64,000 nucleotides of DNA from Zoopage sp. CT-All (Eukaryota > Zoopagomycota > Zoopagomycetes > Zoopagales > Zoopagaceae). This document shows positions 31,195-41,643 of this stretch, piece after piece. The first letter of the stretch is position 1. Every line of letters starts with the position of its first letter. Under the pieces are notes generated by a model, which saw nothing but the letters and a program-made list of their open reading frames with translations, searched no databases and was not told the DNA's origin. Location of the stretch: positions 1 to 64,000 of the forward strand of contig QZWS01000001.1 of NCBI GenBank assembly GCA_004114245.1. Direction: 5' to 3'. The position numbers and the translations under genes were made by a program.

Positions 31195-33345
31195 TCACCG
31201 CTCCAGCGAAGCTAGTACGTCGCTCAAATCCATATCACTAGCCTCGGCTGGCTCGGTGGACGGCCCGCCACCAATATACGAATCACCCCCGACCGAGACT
31301 GGTCCAAAGTCACTCATCACACTCCATGAGGACCGGTCAGCAATGTTCTCACTGCTGTCGGGCCTATAAAGCAGCGAAGAGTCGGACCAGGCCATGGATG
31401 TATCTTCGCTTTCCGTTGCTTCGACGCGGAGCTCGGATCTCCTGCGCCGTCCAGCGGGAGTGGCCGAATCGGAGTCGTTTGCAGCGCGTGCGACGGCAAC
31501 CGCAGTGACACTTGTAACGGCTGTGGTGGCTGCCACCCGTGTGCTCCGCTGCCACCACCCGTCCTCTTCGCGATTGTGTGTCGCCAGTCGCTGTTGCAGC
31601 CGCGCTCGATACTTTTCGCGATGCTTGCGGATATCCGCGGGCGTGACCTTGCGTGGCGTACGAACCAGCTCCTCATCAGTGCTGTCTCTCTCATCCAGCC
31701 ATTTGCGACGTAATTCTCCGGCCCAGGTAGCGCGGCGTTTACTCGCGCTGGCTCCACGGGTCGGCGCGCTCGTCCCATTCCTAGCCGACGCCTCCTCTCC
31801 ATCCTCCTCTTTTTCTCGTCCGTTTATTCCTAATTTCTTGCGGTTTTCGCCGCAATCATGCGCCGTAGTTGGCCGACGCTGGCTCTCGCTGCCGTCCGTC
31901 AACTTCTCTCGGCCCTGCAGCGCAATCATGTGCTCAACACGGGCCCGTTCACGTTGCCACCGGCTTTCCCATATAGACACCTGACTGCGCAGCTCGACCA
32001 CCTGCCGTCGCCGATCGGCCATGAGACCCTCGTTGCGCTGCACGACCGTCGCTAGCGAGGCCTGCGAGGATTTGGCTGCGGCAAGCTCTGCCGTGAGCAT
32101 ACGATTGGCGGTGGTGAGATGTGCTATTTGCATTTGGAGTCGCAGGATAGTGCCCTGAGTCTCTCCGGCAGCGGTTGGTGGTGGTGGTGTGGAGGGAAGC
32201 GTGGAGGCACGGGCCAATCGCGATGCGAGTGCTTCCGGTCGTGATGCACTACCCGCACCATGCAGGCCATCCAGTGATCTGAACGCATCCTTGAGCGACG
32301 TCTTCTGCGGCGAGACGGGGTTATTGCGTACGGACGACGTCCAGGTGAAATCCAACGTTTCGTCATCGTCGGTGGAGGATCCATCCGAGCTGGATGGCGT
32401 CTTGAACGTCACAGATGCCAGATTCTTCGATGAGCGAGATAATCGCGTGCTGGCAGCACGATCCTGGGATTCTTCGTCGTCATCATCAGAGTCCCATGCC
32501 AGAGCTTCCTCCTCAGTCACGTCGCGCAGACTTGCAACCGGCGAAGCACATTCCAGCATATTTTCCTGAATTGTCGAGACAGCAGATGTGCGAGAAAGCA
32601 GCGCACTTTTAGCAGGAGACATCGCAGAAACAGAGGGAGCGGGCGACATAATCGACTCTGCGACGTTGCCTTGAAAGAAATCGCCTTGATCAATCATTGA
32701 GAGTAGATCACGCACGGACGAGTCCTGCGAGCGCGATACATGAGCCGTATCAACCTCGCCCCAGCTGTACACCCGATGTGCGTCGCTCTCGGCGGACGGT
32801 GAGTCGGCATCGATCAGGGGGTCGACGGAAGCACGATGGGATGAGGCGTGAGCATTCCCAGTAACAGTGTCTGAAATAACTTCGTCATCGTCTTCGTCAT
32901 CGTCTTCGTCATCATCGTCCCAGATATTTGACTCAATGTCGGAAACATCCTGTGGATCATCATCGAGGAAGAGCTCTGCGGTGGATTCCTCGGAATTCCC
33001 CGATTCCGACGGCGACGGCGACGATTGCTCCAACGTCGGCGCGGCATCAGCGGTCTTCCTATATGCCTGTCGCGAATCCTCCTCGGCAAGCACCGCGAGC
33101 ACCAAAACCGGGGTAATCTCTCGCTTCAAACTCCCCGAGACGTCATCGCCGTCTGGCGCAACCGAGGGCAGCATCAGCATCGGCATTATGTTGTCGGGCA
33201 TCGAGCGGCGGCGCGCCGACGGCACTGCGCCCGGAGAGCGGGGAGATATGATCGTCGGATGCATCTCATCGACACGAAACACCACGGGGCTAACGGCGCT
33301 TGAAGGGTGGTGGTGGGTTGGAGGCGGAGCGTTGTCGGGGGACAT
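31195..33345 (-). CDS. Large disordered acidic protein with coiled coil, unknown function
   Basis: 716 residues, one exon, start at 33345. The first ~250 residues are Ser/Pro/acidic, with two Asp/Glu tracts (for example DDDDEDDDEDDDE). The middle has a coiled coil (RLQMQIAHLTTANRMLTAEL, then VVQRNEGLMADRRRQVVELR). A basic region with TWAGELRRKWLDERDSTDEE and PADIRKHREKYRARLQQRLA follows, then a Ser/Asp-rich tail ending in DLSDVLASLER. No domain recognised. The layout suggests a cytoskeletal or chromatin scaffold, but that is speculation. Confidence 0.6.
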   Translation of the reverse strand: MSPDNAPPPTHHHPSSAVSPVVFRVDEMHPTIISPRSPGAVPSARRRSMPDNIMPMLMLPSVAPDGDDVSGSLKREITPVLVLAVLAEEDSRQAYRKTADAAPTLEQSSPSPSESGNSEESTAELFLDDDPQDVSDIESNIWDDDDEDDDEDDDEVISDTVTGNAHASSHRASVDPLIDADSPSAESDAHRVYSWGEVDTAHVSRSQDSSVRDLLSMIDQGDFFQGNVAESIMSPAPSVSAMSPAKSALLSRTSAVSTIQENMLECASPVASLRDVTEEEALAWDSDDDDEESQDRAASTRLSRSSKNLASVTFKTPSSSDGSSTDDDETLDFTWTSSVRNNPVSPQKTSLKDAFRSLDGLHGAGSASRPEALASRLARASTLPSTPPPPTAAGETQGTILRLQMQIAHLTTANRMLTAELAAAKSSQASLATVVQRNEGLMADRRRQVVELRSQVSIWESRWQRERARVEHMIALQGREKLTDGSESQRRPTTAHDCGENRKKLGINGREKEEDGEEASARNGTSAPTRGASASKRRATWAGELRRKWLDERDSTDEELVRTPRKVTPADIRKHREKYRARLQQRLATHNREEDGWWQRSTRVAATTAVTSVTAVAVARAANDSDSATPAGRRRRSELRVEATESEDTSMAWSDSSLLYRPDSSENIADRSSWSVMSDFGPVSVGGDSYIGGGPSTEPAEASDMDLSDVLASLER

Positions 33346-33501
33346 GGCCGCGGCAAACAGGCTGAGGAGTTATATCGAGCCGAGTCAAAGCTTCAGCAGT
33401 GGCCAGTGGATCGGCCTGACATAAATTGCGGCGAGGTAATTAATCACAATGATGAATTCTGCTGGTGCATATCCAGTCGCAGTTTCCCACTGCACCGCTG
33501 A

Positions 33502-33553
33502 GCAGCATGGGATTGCAGCATGGGATTGCAGCATGGGGTTGCAGCATGGGATT
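33502..33553. repeat. 13-bp tandem repeat
   Basis: Four copies of GCAGCATGGGATT, the third with GGGGTT, upstream of the large acidic gene's start (33345, minus strand). The stretch around it has no gene. Confidence 0.85.
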
Positions 33554-33559
33554 TGTACC

Positions 33560-34200
33560 ATTGATGAATGGGCTGTGCTGCATAGGTGTTGAAATATATG
33601 TTTGTTTGTTTGGGCTTGAATGGTTTCCTAGGATGTCAAGTCTTGGGCATGCTTTGCTCTCAAATACTGTATTCTATTTGGCAGAGTATACTACTATATA
33701 GTATTAGCTGCTATACCTTTGGTATTATGTTACTATACTATTTCAATACTTATACACAGTATAGTTTCTCCATATTGGCTATTTTACTGTGTAATGCATA
33801 GCCTGTTATCTCATACTCTGCACTTGTAGGTGGAGTCTGTAATATATATATAGACATAGTGGATATCAAAACAGAAGCATTGGCCTTGAACAGCACTGTG
33901 CAGCACTGCCACCAAACTCTGGTTGGACTAGGTCAACTCCCACAAACTAGAGCTGAGAATGGAATGACTGTTGATTGCTGACAGCAGACCCCTCTTGGAT
34001 AGCAGTAGAGACCATGGACATACTAGTCAACACAGCAAAAAGAAATCACTGTAACCAACATGCTATCAGACCACTACTTCTAACAATAGTCCTCCCAATT
34101 GGAGCTGGACGCATCAACCAGGGATAAGTTGTGTTGACTGCTACGAAACCTACATCATGTAGATGTCGCATGGCCACCAACAAATCCAAGCATCTGAGTT
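33560..34200. other. AT-rich intergenic island B
   Basis: AT-rich, with TATATATA near 33841 and a TATACTACTATATAGTATTAG stretch near 33688. No gene recognised. Ends shortly before the AMSH-like gene at 34315. Confidence 0.6.
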
Positions 34201-34314
34201 CCGATTTCCTCGGCGGTTGAGTTGCTGTGGCCAGTCTCAGCTTCGCCGCTTCCGCCATCCCGCTTCCTACCCACTTCGCTTCTCATTGCTCGTAAATTAG
34301 CACACACGCCTACC

Positions 34315-35892
34315 ATGTCCACCCTGACGAGAAGCACGCTGGTGGGGGCAGATGCGAGCCCCGACACGGCAACCACTGGGTCCAGCTCCATCCGCGGCGG
34401 CATCGGCCCCGACGACGACCGCTCGTCGGTCACCACGGCGGACGACTACCACGAGCGCGACCTCCCCCCGCCTCCGCCCCCAAAAGACACCGAGGAGGAT
34501 GTGTTTGAGGAGGAGTCGCTGGAGGATGACCACGATGGTGGCCAGCGGGGGCTGCGGCAGGCTAATGGCTCGGTCGCCGTCGTCGAGCGTCCCCCGCGGC
34601 CCCCGCCAAAGCCCGTGCGTGTCACCACCGTCACCGATAATCTCCGTATTCTGTCCGTCCACGATGCTCGCGGCGATGCTATCGATAATCCGGATGACCA
34701 CTACTCGGGCGGATACGACGATGAGGACGCTGATGATATTTACTATTTGCAGGACGAGCAAAAATTCCGGTCGCCACAGGATGGCTCTGGCTTCTTCTCC
34801 TCCATTCTTAGCACGCTCCGGAACCGTGCAGACGGTGACGGAGACAGCGTTGCATCGGCGGATCGTGCCGCTGATGATGGCTACTTCTATCGCGGCAAAT
34901 CCGGGCTTCGCTCTGCGCCTCGCTCGCCGCGCGGCTCCATCGACTCGGCCTGGTCCATTGCTTCGGCGCGAAATGAGTCTGGCGATCCGTTGCGCACCCT
35001 CTACCTTCCCGACCGGCTGCTGGCCCAATTTCTGCATCTGGCACACGCCCATACCCAGCAGAATCTTGAGCTATGTGCGCTGCTCTGCGGCATCCCCCTC
35101 GGGCACAATCACATCACCACCGCGTTCAAGGTTACAACCCTCGCCATTCCCTCTCAAATCTGCTCCTCCGATTCGTGTATAACCCGTCACGAGGAGATCC
35201 TCCACGACGCAGTGCACACCCGCGATCTCATCACCCTGGGCTGGATCCACACGCACCCCACCCAGCGCGCATTCATGTCCTCCGTCGACCTGCATACCCA
35301 TCTCGGCTACCAGATGCAAATTCCAGAGGCAGTCGCCATCGTTTGCGCGCCAACCCAGATCCCGTGGTACGGTGTCTACCGTCTCACGGATCCCCCGGGC
35401 ATGGAAGTCGTGCGCAAGTGCGACAAACCTGGTGTCTTCCACCAGCACGATCGCTGGCGCGAAGAATCCCTGTATCGGGACGTGACAGAAGGCGGGCATG
35501 TGCGGTTTGTGCAGGGCGAAGTCGATGTGCTCGATTTGCGCGAGGAGACGGAGCAGCAGGCAAAATTGCACACCAACGGAACCGACGCAGTGCATGTGAA
35601 TGTCAACGCGGGGTACGATGCGAAGCGCATGTCGGCGCCTGCTACCAATGGCAAAACGTCGCCCACCGCTGCCGCGTCGTCCCAGCGGGCTCGGCGTGAG
35701 AGCAGCGCCAGCATCAAACGAGGCGCCCTTCGCGTGCCCACGTCGTTTGGGTCCAGACGGGGGAAGAAGAGTGCAGCTGCCGAGGGGACACAGGATGGTG
35801 ATGCGATAGCCGCTGATCAGCACGACGGTGGCGAGGCTGACTCGCCCAACGGGCTTCTCCAGCGTGTCTACAGCGTTCGTGGCATCTGGTGA
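34315..35892 (+). CDS. AMSH-family JAMM deubiquitinase
   Basis: Zinc protease that cleaves K63-linked ubiquitin chains on endosomes. The 525-residue frame has a disordered, acidic, Pro-rich N-terminus (~230 residues). The JAMM domain starts near LPDRLLAQFLHLAH. Its motif is complete: the catalytic Glu region (ITRHEEILHDAVHTRD), then GWIHTHPTQRAFMSSVDLHT (H-x-H ... D) and EAVAIVCAP. The domain is central, and about 150 residues follow, ending YSVRGIW. No MIT domain or helical bundle like those of human AMSH is visible at the N-terminus, so recruitment to ESCRT must differ. Family firm, target unknown. Confidence 0.85.
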   Translation: MSTLTRSTLVGADASPDTATTGSSSIRGGIGPDDDRSSVTTADDYHERDLPPPPPPKDTEEDVFEEESLEDDHDGGQRGLRQANGSVAVVERPPRPPPKPVRVTTVTDNLRILSVHDARGDAIDNPDDHYSGGYDDEDADDIYYLQDEQKFRSPQDGSGFFSSILSTLRNRADGDGDSVASADRAADDGYFYRGKSGLRSAPRSPRGSIDSAWSIASARNESGDPLRTLYLPDRLLAQFLHLAHAHTQQNLELCALLCGIPLGHNHITTAFKVTTLAIPSQICSSDSCITRHEEILHDAVHTRDLITLGWIHTHPTQRAFMSSVDLHTHLGYQMQIPEAVAIVCAPTQIPWYGVYRLTDPPGMEVVRKCDKPGVFHQHDRWREESLYRDVTEGGHVRFVQGEVDVLDLREETEQQAKLHTNGTDAVHVNVNAGYDAKRMSAPATNGKTSPTAAASSQRARRESSASIKRGALRVPTSFGSRRGKKSAAAEGTQDGDAIAADQHDGGEADSPNGLLQRVYSVRGIW

Positions 35893-36025
35893 TTCGGCGA
35901 GCGCTTCACCCAAGCAGTTCTCTGTTTCATACAATTTCGATTTTGTATATCTATGCCACTGAATATTCGTGCACATCGTGTTTTTTGTTTTGTACAGCAT
36001 ATCAGAGCTATATACAATGATCAAA

Positions 36026-39000
36026 TCACATAAATGCGGGAACTACTACTGTATGGGAAGGTGGATGAACCGACAGGCTCGTCACATAGTCATCGCCAAG
36101 GTCCGATTTTTCAGACGCCTCGACAAGGATATCAAGAAACCGTTGGCGGGGGAGCCACGGAGGATTGGCCCTGTCGCTTTCAACCGACTCCTGAGAGTCA
36201 TAAATGGTGACTGTTGGCGCATGCTTAGTCGACGCCGTCGTTACCAAAGCATGCTGTTGAGCCATTTTCTCCACCTCGTTATCGCTGTCGTAACCGGACA
36301 AGACGTCATTCTGGCCCGTGGGCGCAGTGGATAGCCATTTGCAGATATCCGTGATGCTATTTAGATCAACAGAATGTTCACTGTCTACCACGGCCACTGG
36401 AGGTGTTGGTTGATCTGAATGCGCATAGTCGAGAAGGCTGTGGCAATTGGCGAGGCTTGTGTCGGCCATCTCTGCATCGGCATTGGGATTCATGGCTCGG
36501 ACCAGAACGATCGAGGAAACCTCTTGCGCAAACTCTTTCAGAATCCTTTGCACCAGCTCCAAGCCGTCATCCATCACATCGTCAGCACAAGCGGGCCTTC
36601 TCTTGCATACTAGGCTGCCATTGATTGCCGTGCTCATATCAGGTATTGAGGCCTTGCGCATAAGAAATTCGACATTCTTGATGGACTAAAAAGGTGCTAG
36701 TACCTCCAACCGCTTATCAAGTTGCCCCTACCTGATCAAGGGCATCAAAGAGGTTCATCGCATGTGCAAGCGGTCTGAGTGTAACGGACATTGTTCGTCG
36801 CCGACCACCAGTCACCCCCGACAGATGATTGACACCGATACTGCTGTCGTCTGCAGGACCCTTTGAGCCCGTGGTAGCTACGGCTGGAGAATCGCCAAAT
36901 CTAGCCGAACCAATAAGAAATCGAGCATCAATGGTGGGGTCGTCCTGGTATGGCGCATGACGTGTTTCAATCGGACATCGGACAATCTCGCTGAGCAGCA
37001 TGGTGACCAGCAAATTCCGCTCGCGCGTGGCAAGATGAGCTCCCGAAAGTTGTCCAATAAGGCGTTTCAAGAGCGATGGAGGTAGTGGAATCTGCTTGAT
37101 GCCAGAGCCAGGGTCCGCGAATGACGGCCACCTTTCGCAGATCGTTTCACCACTCGACGTCGACGACAGGGGCACAACCAGGGTCGCTGTCGCAGATTTG
37201 CAACGTTGGCGTGTGGTCCATTGCGACATGGCTTGCCGTAGTTCACGGTCTCGATCAACGGATTCGTCAAAGTAGACGCTCTCGAGGATATCACGCTTAA
37301 GTTCAAACGCCGGCTGAGGAGGTGGGATGGCGGTGGGCGGAATCAGCGCACAATGCTTTGACGAAAATGACGACGATTGTGCATGTTTGAGCATAGCAAA
37401 CCGAGTCGCAACTTGGAAGCCGTCTGAAATTTGCTCGCCATGCTCCCAGGCATCCAAGTCGTCGAGCACAAGCATAGTCCAAAGTTGATGATCGCGGGAG
37501 GTCAGACAGCTAAGAAGTAAGCGAAGCGCGGGGACGCTCACGTCGTCCTGATCGTCCGATATCGCATCGATGATCGAGTGCAAGAATGTCTGGCTGGGAG
37601 TCGGCAACGCAGGAGTGCATAGAACCGTGGCAACAAGCGATGGTAGGAACGTTTCCTGTGGCAAAGGAAACTCGGCGCAAATGTTAACCATGTCGTTCAG
37701 CAGCAATGCAAAGGATGATGGTATGCGACCGACACCGGTTTGATTCTGTTGTGATATCAGCGATGCGAGGTGTCTCAGCGCGCCATTGGTGATTGCATTT
37801 CGCATTAAGGACTTGAGCATCTAGCGAGATGAGCTCCTTTGAAGTTACAATTAAATGCGTACATCGATATTTGGGAGCTGCAAAACATCGTTGGCTGTAC
37901 GCCAGAGGTCCAGAAATAGTCGAAGACACCAACCCGAGGTCTGGGATGCCTTGAACGGTCCCCGAATTCTCTGCCACTCATTCAGCGTATTAATCAATGC
38001 GTCATTCTATTTGCCTGGTTAGGAGCGTCATGATACGCTTGCCGATGACTCACCAATATATCGGAGAATCTTGACCGATCAATGATGTGGACGAGCACGC
38101 GCAATCCAGCCTCGCGATCGGACGCAGCGATCCCGATGCATTCCACGATGATGTCTCTTGCGAGACGATGATGCAGCCAGGCAGCCTCTGACATGTCAGG
38201 CCCTGGTCTCAGTGGAGATGGGGCTTTGGCAGTGTTTATGGCGACAGACGAGCGTGGAAAAAGACTGGCAGTTAGTCCGCACGCAAAGTGATTGAGCGCA
38301 ACGTCAAAAAGGTAGAATCCGTCCTAGTCGTGTGGTTACAAGAGGTCATTCTGGGCGATGCTATCTTACAGCGAGATCAAAGAACAAGGATGCGAGAAAG
38401 CCAGGTGCGTCTTCGCCGCTGCCATCAGGACTGTCACCTGCTCGATCATTCCCGAGACGATCCACGACCACACGAACAAGTTTTAGCATTGCGGTCCATA
38501 GGCCAGTAGAATCTTTCTCCTCATGATCATCACCTGTGACTAGCAAATCGTCCAAGCACCTAACCAGCCGACGAACGACACCACGCAGCTGCACAACGAA
38601 CGACCGTGCCGGATCCCGCGGATGATGCGGAAGTACTGGCAGCAGCACCGTTACCGTATCCAACACGTAGTAAATAACACCGTGCGGGGTGTCGCTGATT
38701 GCGATATCGGCCAGCTGCTGGAGCACCTGCTCACGTAGAACCCAGAGCAACACGGATGGGTATTTCGTGTCCATGACCTCCAACACTGCCTCGTCATACG
38801 ACGCGCCGGATTTGGATGGCACAAAGACGGTGGCGTCGAGAATCTCCCGTCGGAATCGTAAAGAGGTGTGGTAGAGAGTGTCGCGGAGCTGCACGATCTC
38901 TGTTCCTGTCCGGGCCAGATCCGTCATCCCGTCCCCTACCAATCAACCTCAGACACTGATGTGTGCATGCAACGTCGCAGTTACGGTATACGGTGGGCTG

Positions 39001-39195
39001 AGCGGCGGCGAGGATGGTGACCCATCGGCGCTGGCACTCCGCAACGGCATCGGATGTCCGGGCAGGAGGGCAAATCGCGCCATCCCTGCTGCCGGTGAAG
39101 GGGGCAGCCCCCAGCGACGCCGACGCTGCTACCGCCGCGGAGAGTCTATCGCGGAGGAGGGCAGGCGACGGGGGAGCATCGGAATAACGCCGCAT
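36026..39195 (-). CDS. FHIP (FTS-Hook-FHIP complex, RAI16-like) protein
   Basis: FHIP joins Hook adaptors to dynein and early endosomes. Start MRRYSDAPPSPALLRDRL at 39195. Exons read, in order: LRDTLYHTSLRFRREILD, then YPSVLLWVLREQVLQQLADI; DGFYLFDVALNHFACGLTAS; LNEWQRIRGPFKASQTSGW; the exon with SLLKRLIGQLSGAHLATRER; and, after SIKNVEFLMRKASIPD, a final acidic exon with DDGLELVQRILKEFAQEVSS. These match human FHIP in order: leading helices, the LSRLSLFPHP-like block, and a final ELAAIAFVKY-like block. Introns are 38-54 nt. One of the genes that point away from ascomycete yeasts. The start lies 95 bp from the kinase start. Confidence 0.75.
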
Positions 39196-39290
39196 GCGGG
39201 AGAACCGCTCGGAATAATTGCCCCGTCGGACAGTTGTCGGAGAGTTTGCCGCCGGTTGACTACTCGCACAACTCTCAGCCACCTGCCCTC

Positions 39291-41568
39291 ATGGTCCGCG
39301 ACAGCAATGCACGACACCGGTCGCGCGAGCCAAAGCGTCGCATTGATGTGGAATCCGCGGGTAAGCCCTTTGTCGTCGCAACCCCCGTCCTTGAATCGCG
39401 CTGTAGCCAGCGGCACTGTCGTCAAGCAATACCAGCTCGCGTTTTTCATGAAGCGAGAGAAGGAATACTTCCTGCGCGGCGCCTACGATTGTGCCAATAA
39501 CGGTCGTGCAGTGGCGGCGAAATTCTTCAAGTCGCAGGTGATGTTTGCACGTGAAGTGCGCGCGCTCGTCGCCGTCAAGCACGATGTGAGCAACCCTGCT
39601 GCATGCATGCCCGCATGCTTATTTCCTGCCTGCGCAGAATATTATATCGCTGCTGGCCGCGTTCGAGCAGGACCCGATTGAGGAGTACTACCCACTCTGC
39701 TTTCTGATCACGGAAAATGCCAAGCGCAGCCTCGAGTCGTATGGGAACAAAAAGAGGCCGTGGGACAAGGACCGTATGCGGGTGGTGATCAATGACTCAT
39801 TGGCCGGGCTGCAGGCGCTCAGAGACAATGGACTCGGTAAGCAGTCTTGCCTACTTCAGTCTTCTCAAGATAACCACGGCAGTCTATTGCAACTTTGCGC
39901 CGTCATCGATCGCCTACTTTCCCGACGGGTCGGGGTCTGGCCGCTGGAAACTCGTCAACTTCATCTACTGCACATCAAAGGGCTCTGGCGTTGCGGCGCC
40001 ATTCACCGACTATGCGTCGCCCGAGGAGGCACTCGGACATATCAATCGCACGCTCATTCGTGCCGACACAGCAATCGATATGTTTGCGCTTGGTCGTACC
40101 GTGCTGTGGATAATGGGGTTCGGCCACTGGGAGCTCTTTTTCCCGGCCCTGCCCGTCGACCAGGCCACCGACGAGGCCAAGATGGAGTATCTCGCCAACT
40201 CGACCGACGACCTATTTCGCCCTGAAGATATTTCGGATCCGCAGATGCGGAGGATTGTTCAGGCAACGCTGAAGCGCGCACCAGCGTCCCGGGCTGGATT
40301 TAGGAGGATTCTGGCGCTTTTGGACACCGAGGGCGATGTTGACGAGGTGCGCTGCATGTCGTCTTTGGCGTAGGAAATGTGACGCCTGCTTGTAGGACGC
40401 CGTGGACGACGACGCTGAACCCCATGACATTCTCAGTATGTGCGACTCGGATTGCTGCATATGCTGACGAGTCCAGTTGAGCAGCGAGTAATCGCTAGTC
40501 AGTACCGACTTGAAAGCGCCATGGGCCGCGGACGATTCGGTGTTGTTTGGAAGGCAACCGATGTGGACTCGGACTCCATTGTCGCGCTGAAGTTCGCCAC
40601 GAATGACGCTGTGTTCTCCTGCGAGATTGACATGCTGCGTGCTCTTCAAGGACAGCCTGTATGTCTCCTCGGCTGACATGCCTCCTCAGTTCCATGCCTC
40701 GCCCTTTAGAACATTGTCAGCATGATTGACTTATTTGAGAAGGAAGAGTCGTCGGATTTTTATCCGTTCAACGTGCTTGTGATGGACTTGGGAGAACTTT
40801 CCCTGCAAGAGCATGCTCGGTACCAGCGACCGTTTCGCCTTGCCAAAGTCAAGGACATCCTGCAAGACATTGTCATTGGACTGGAAGCTTGCCACGCTGA
40901 AGGGATCATCCATGCAGGTAGTCGCCAGCATTGAACAATTGCTGCATGTCCTGATATTGCCATTCAGATCTGAAGCCATCCAACATGGTGCTGTTCCGTG
41001 GCGCGGACAATGTGGATCAATGGAAGCTTGTGGATTTCGACTCGGCTTGCTCGTCTGTCCAGTATGCGCATGCTTTCTAACTGACGAACGGCTCTAGTTT
41101 TGACGAACCCGTAAATCGCGGCACGTTTGACTTCTGTGCGCCTGAAGTCATCCGAGCATATCGATCGCATCACGTCCCGCGAGCAGCACCAGCGATGGAT
41201 ATGTTCGCCCTTGGTCGTGTCCTGCAATGGATGGCAAGCTCGGAGGGGTGCTTCTGGCCTGGATTGGACGAGCCTGCGACCGATGCGGAGAAGGAAAAGC
41301 TGCTCCTCAGTCCAAAGGAGCTTCACATCGACGAATCCGATTTGCAGCATCGTCCGACACGAAACCTTGTCAAGCAGATGATTGTGAAGGACCCGTCAAA
41401 GAGGTTGACGCTGGCGGCGCTGAAAGTAAGGATATTGCTGCCAACCTCCATCGCCTGACTTTTTGTCAGCGAAGCTCCTATCTTATGATGAACCTAGACA
41501 CATCGTTGGTCTTGGTCACAGAGGGTTGGATACTCCAGTGCTGCCCTTCATTGCTAATAATACCTTGA
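39291..41568 (+). CDS. Tandem pseudokinase-kinase protein
   Basis: One gene in my reading: exons 39291-39360, 39407-39585, 39638-39836, 39883-40346, 40396-40435, 40477-40658, 40710-40917, 40968-~41061, ~41099-41428 and a short last exon, ~620 residues. Domain 1 keeps the Lys (AVAAKFF) and alphaC Glu (AREVRAL), but its catalytic loop reads VYCNFAPSSI where domain 2 has IHADLKPSNM, and its DFG position is VNFI. Domain 2 has GRGRFGVV, VALKF, HADLKPSN, LVDFD and CAPEV, so it looks active. Both share DMFALGR in the C-lobe. The linker exon 40396-40435 is bounded by introns with donor GTATGT and branch TGCTGAC. Ser/Thr kinase; family unplaced. Confidence 0.75.
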
Positions 41569-41643
41569 TAGATCTTCGAGATATGATGGCAGACATGTAG
41601 ATCGTCTAATAAACAGGACGTATTCATTTCCACACGATGGACA

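Noticed and set aside
40380-40480. Kinase region as two separate genes
   Set aside because: Introns 40347-40395 and 40436-40476 join both domains in frame, and the second has a GTATGT donor and TGCTGAC branch box.
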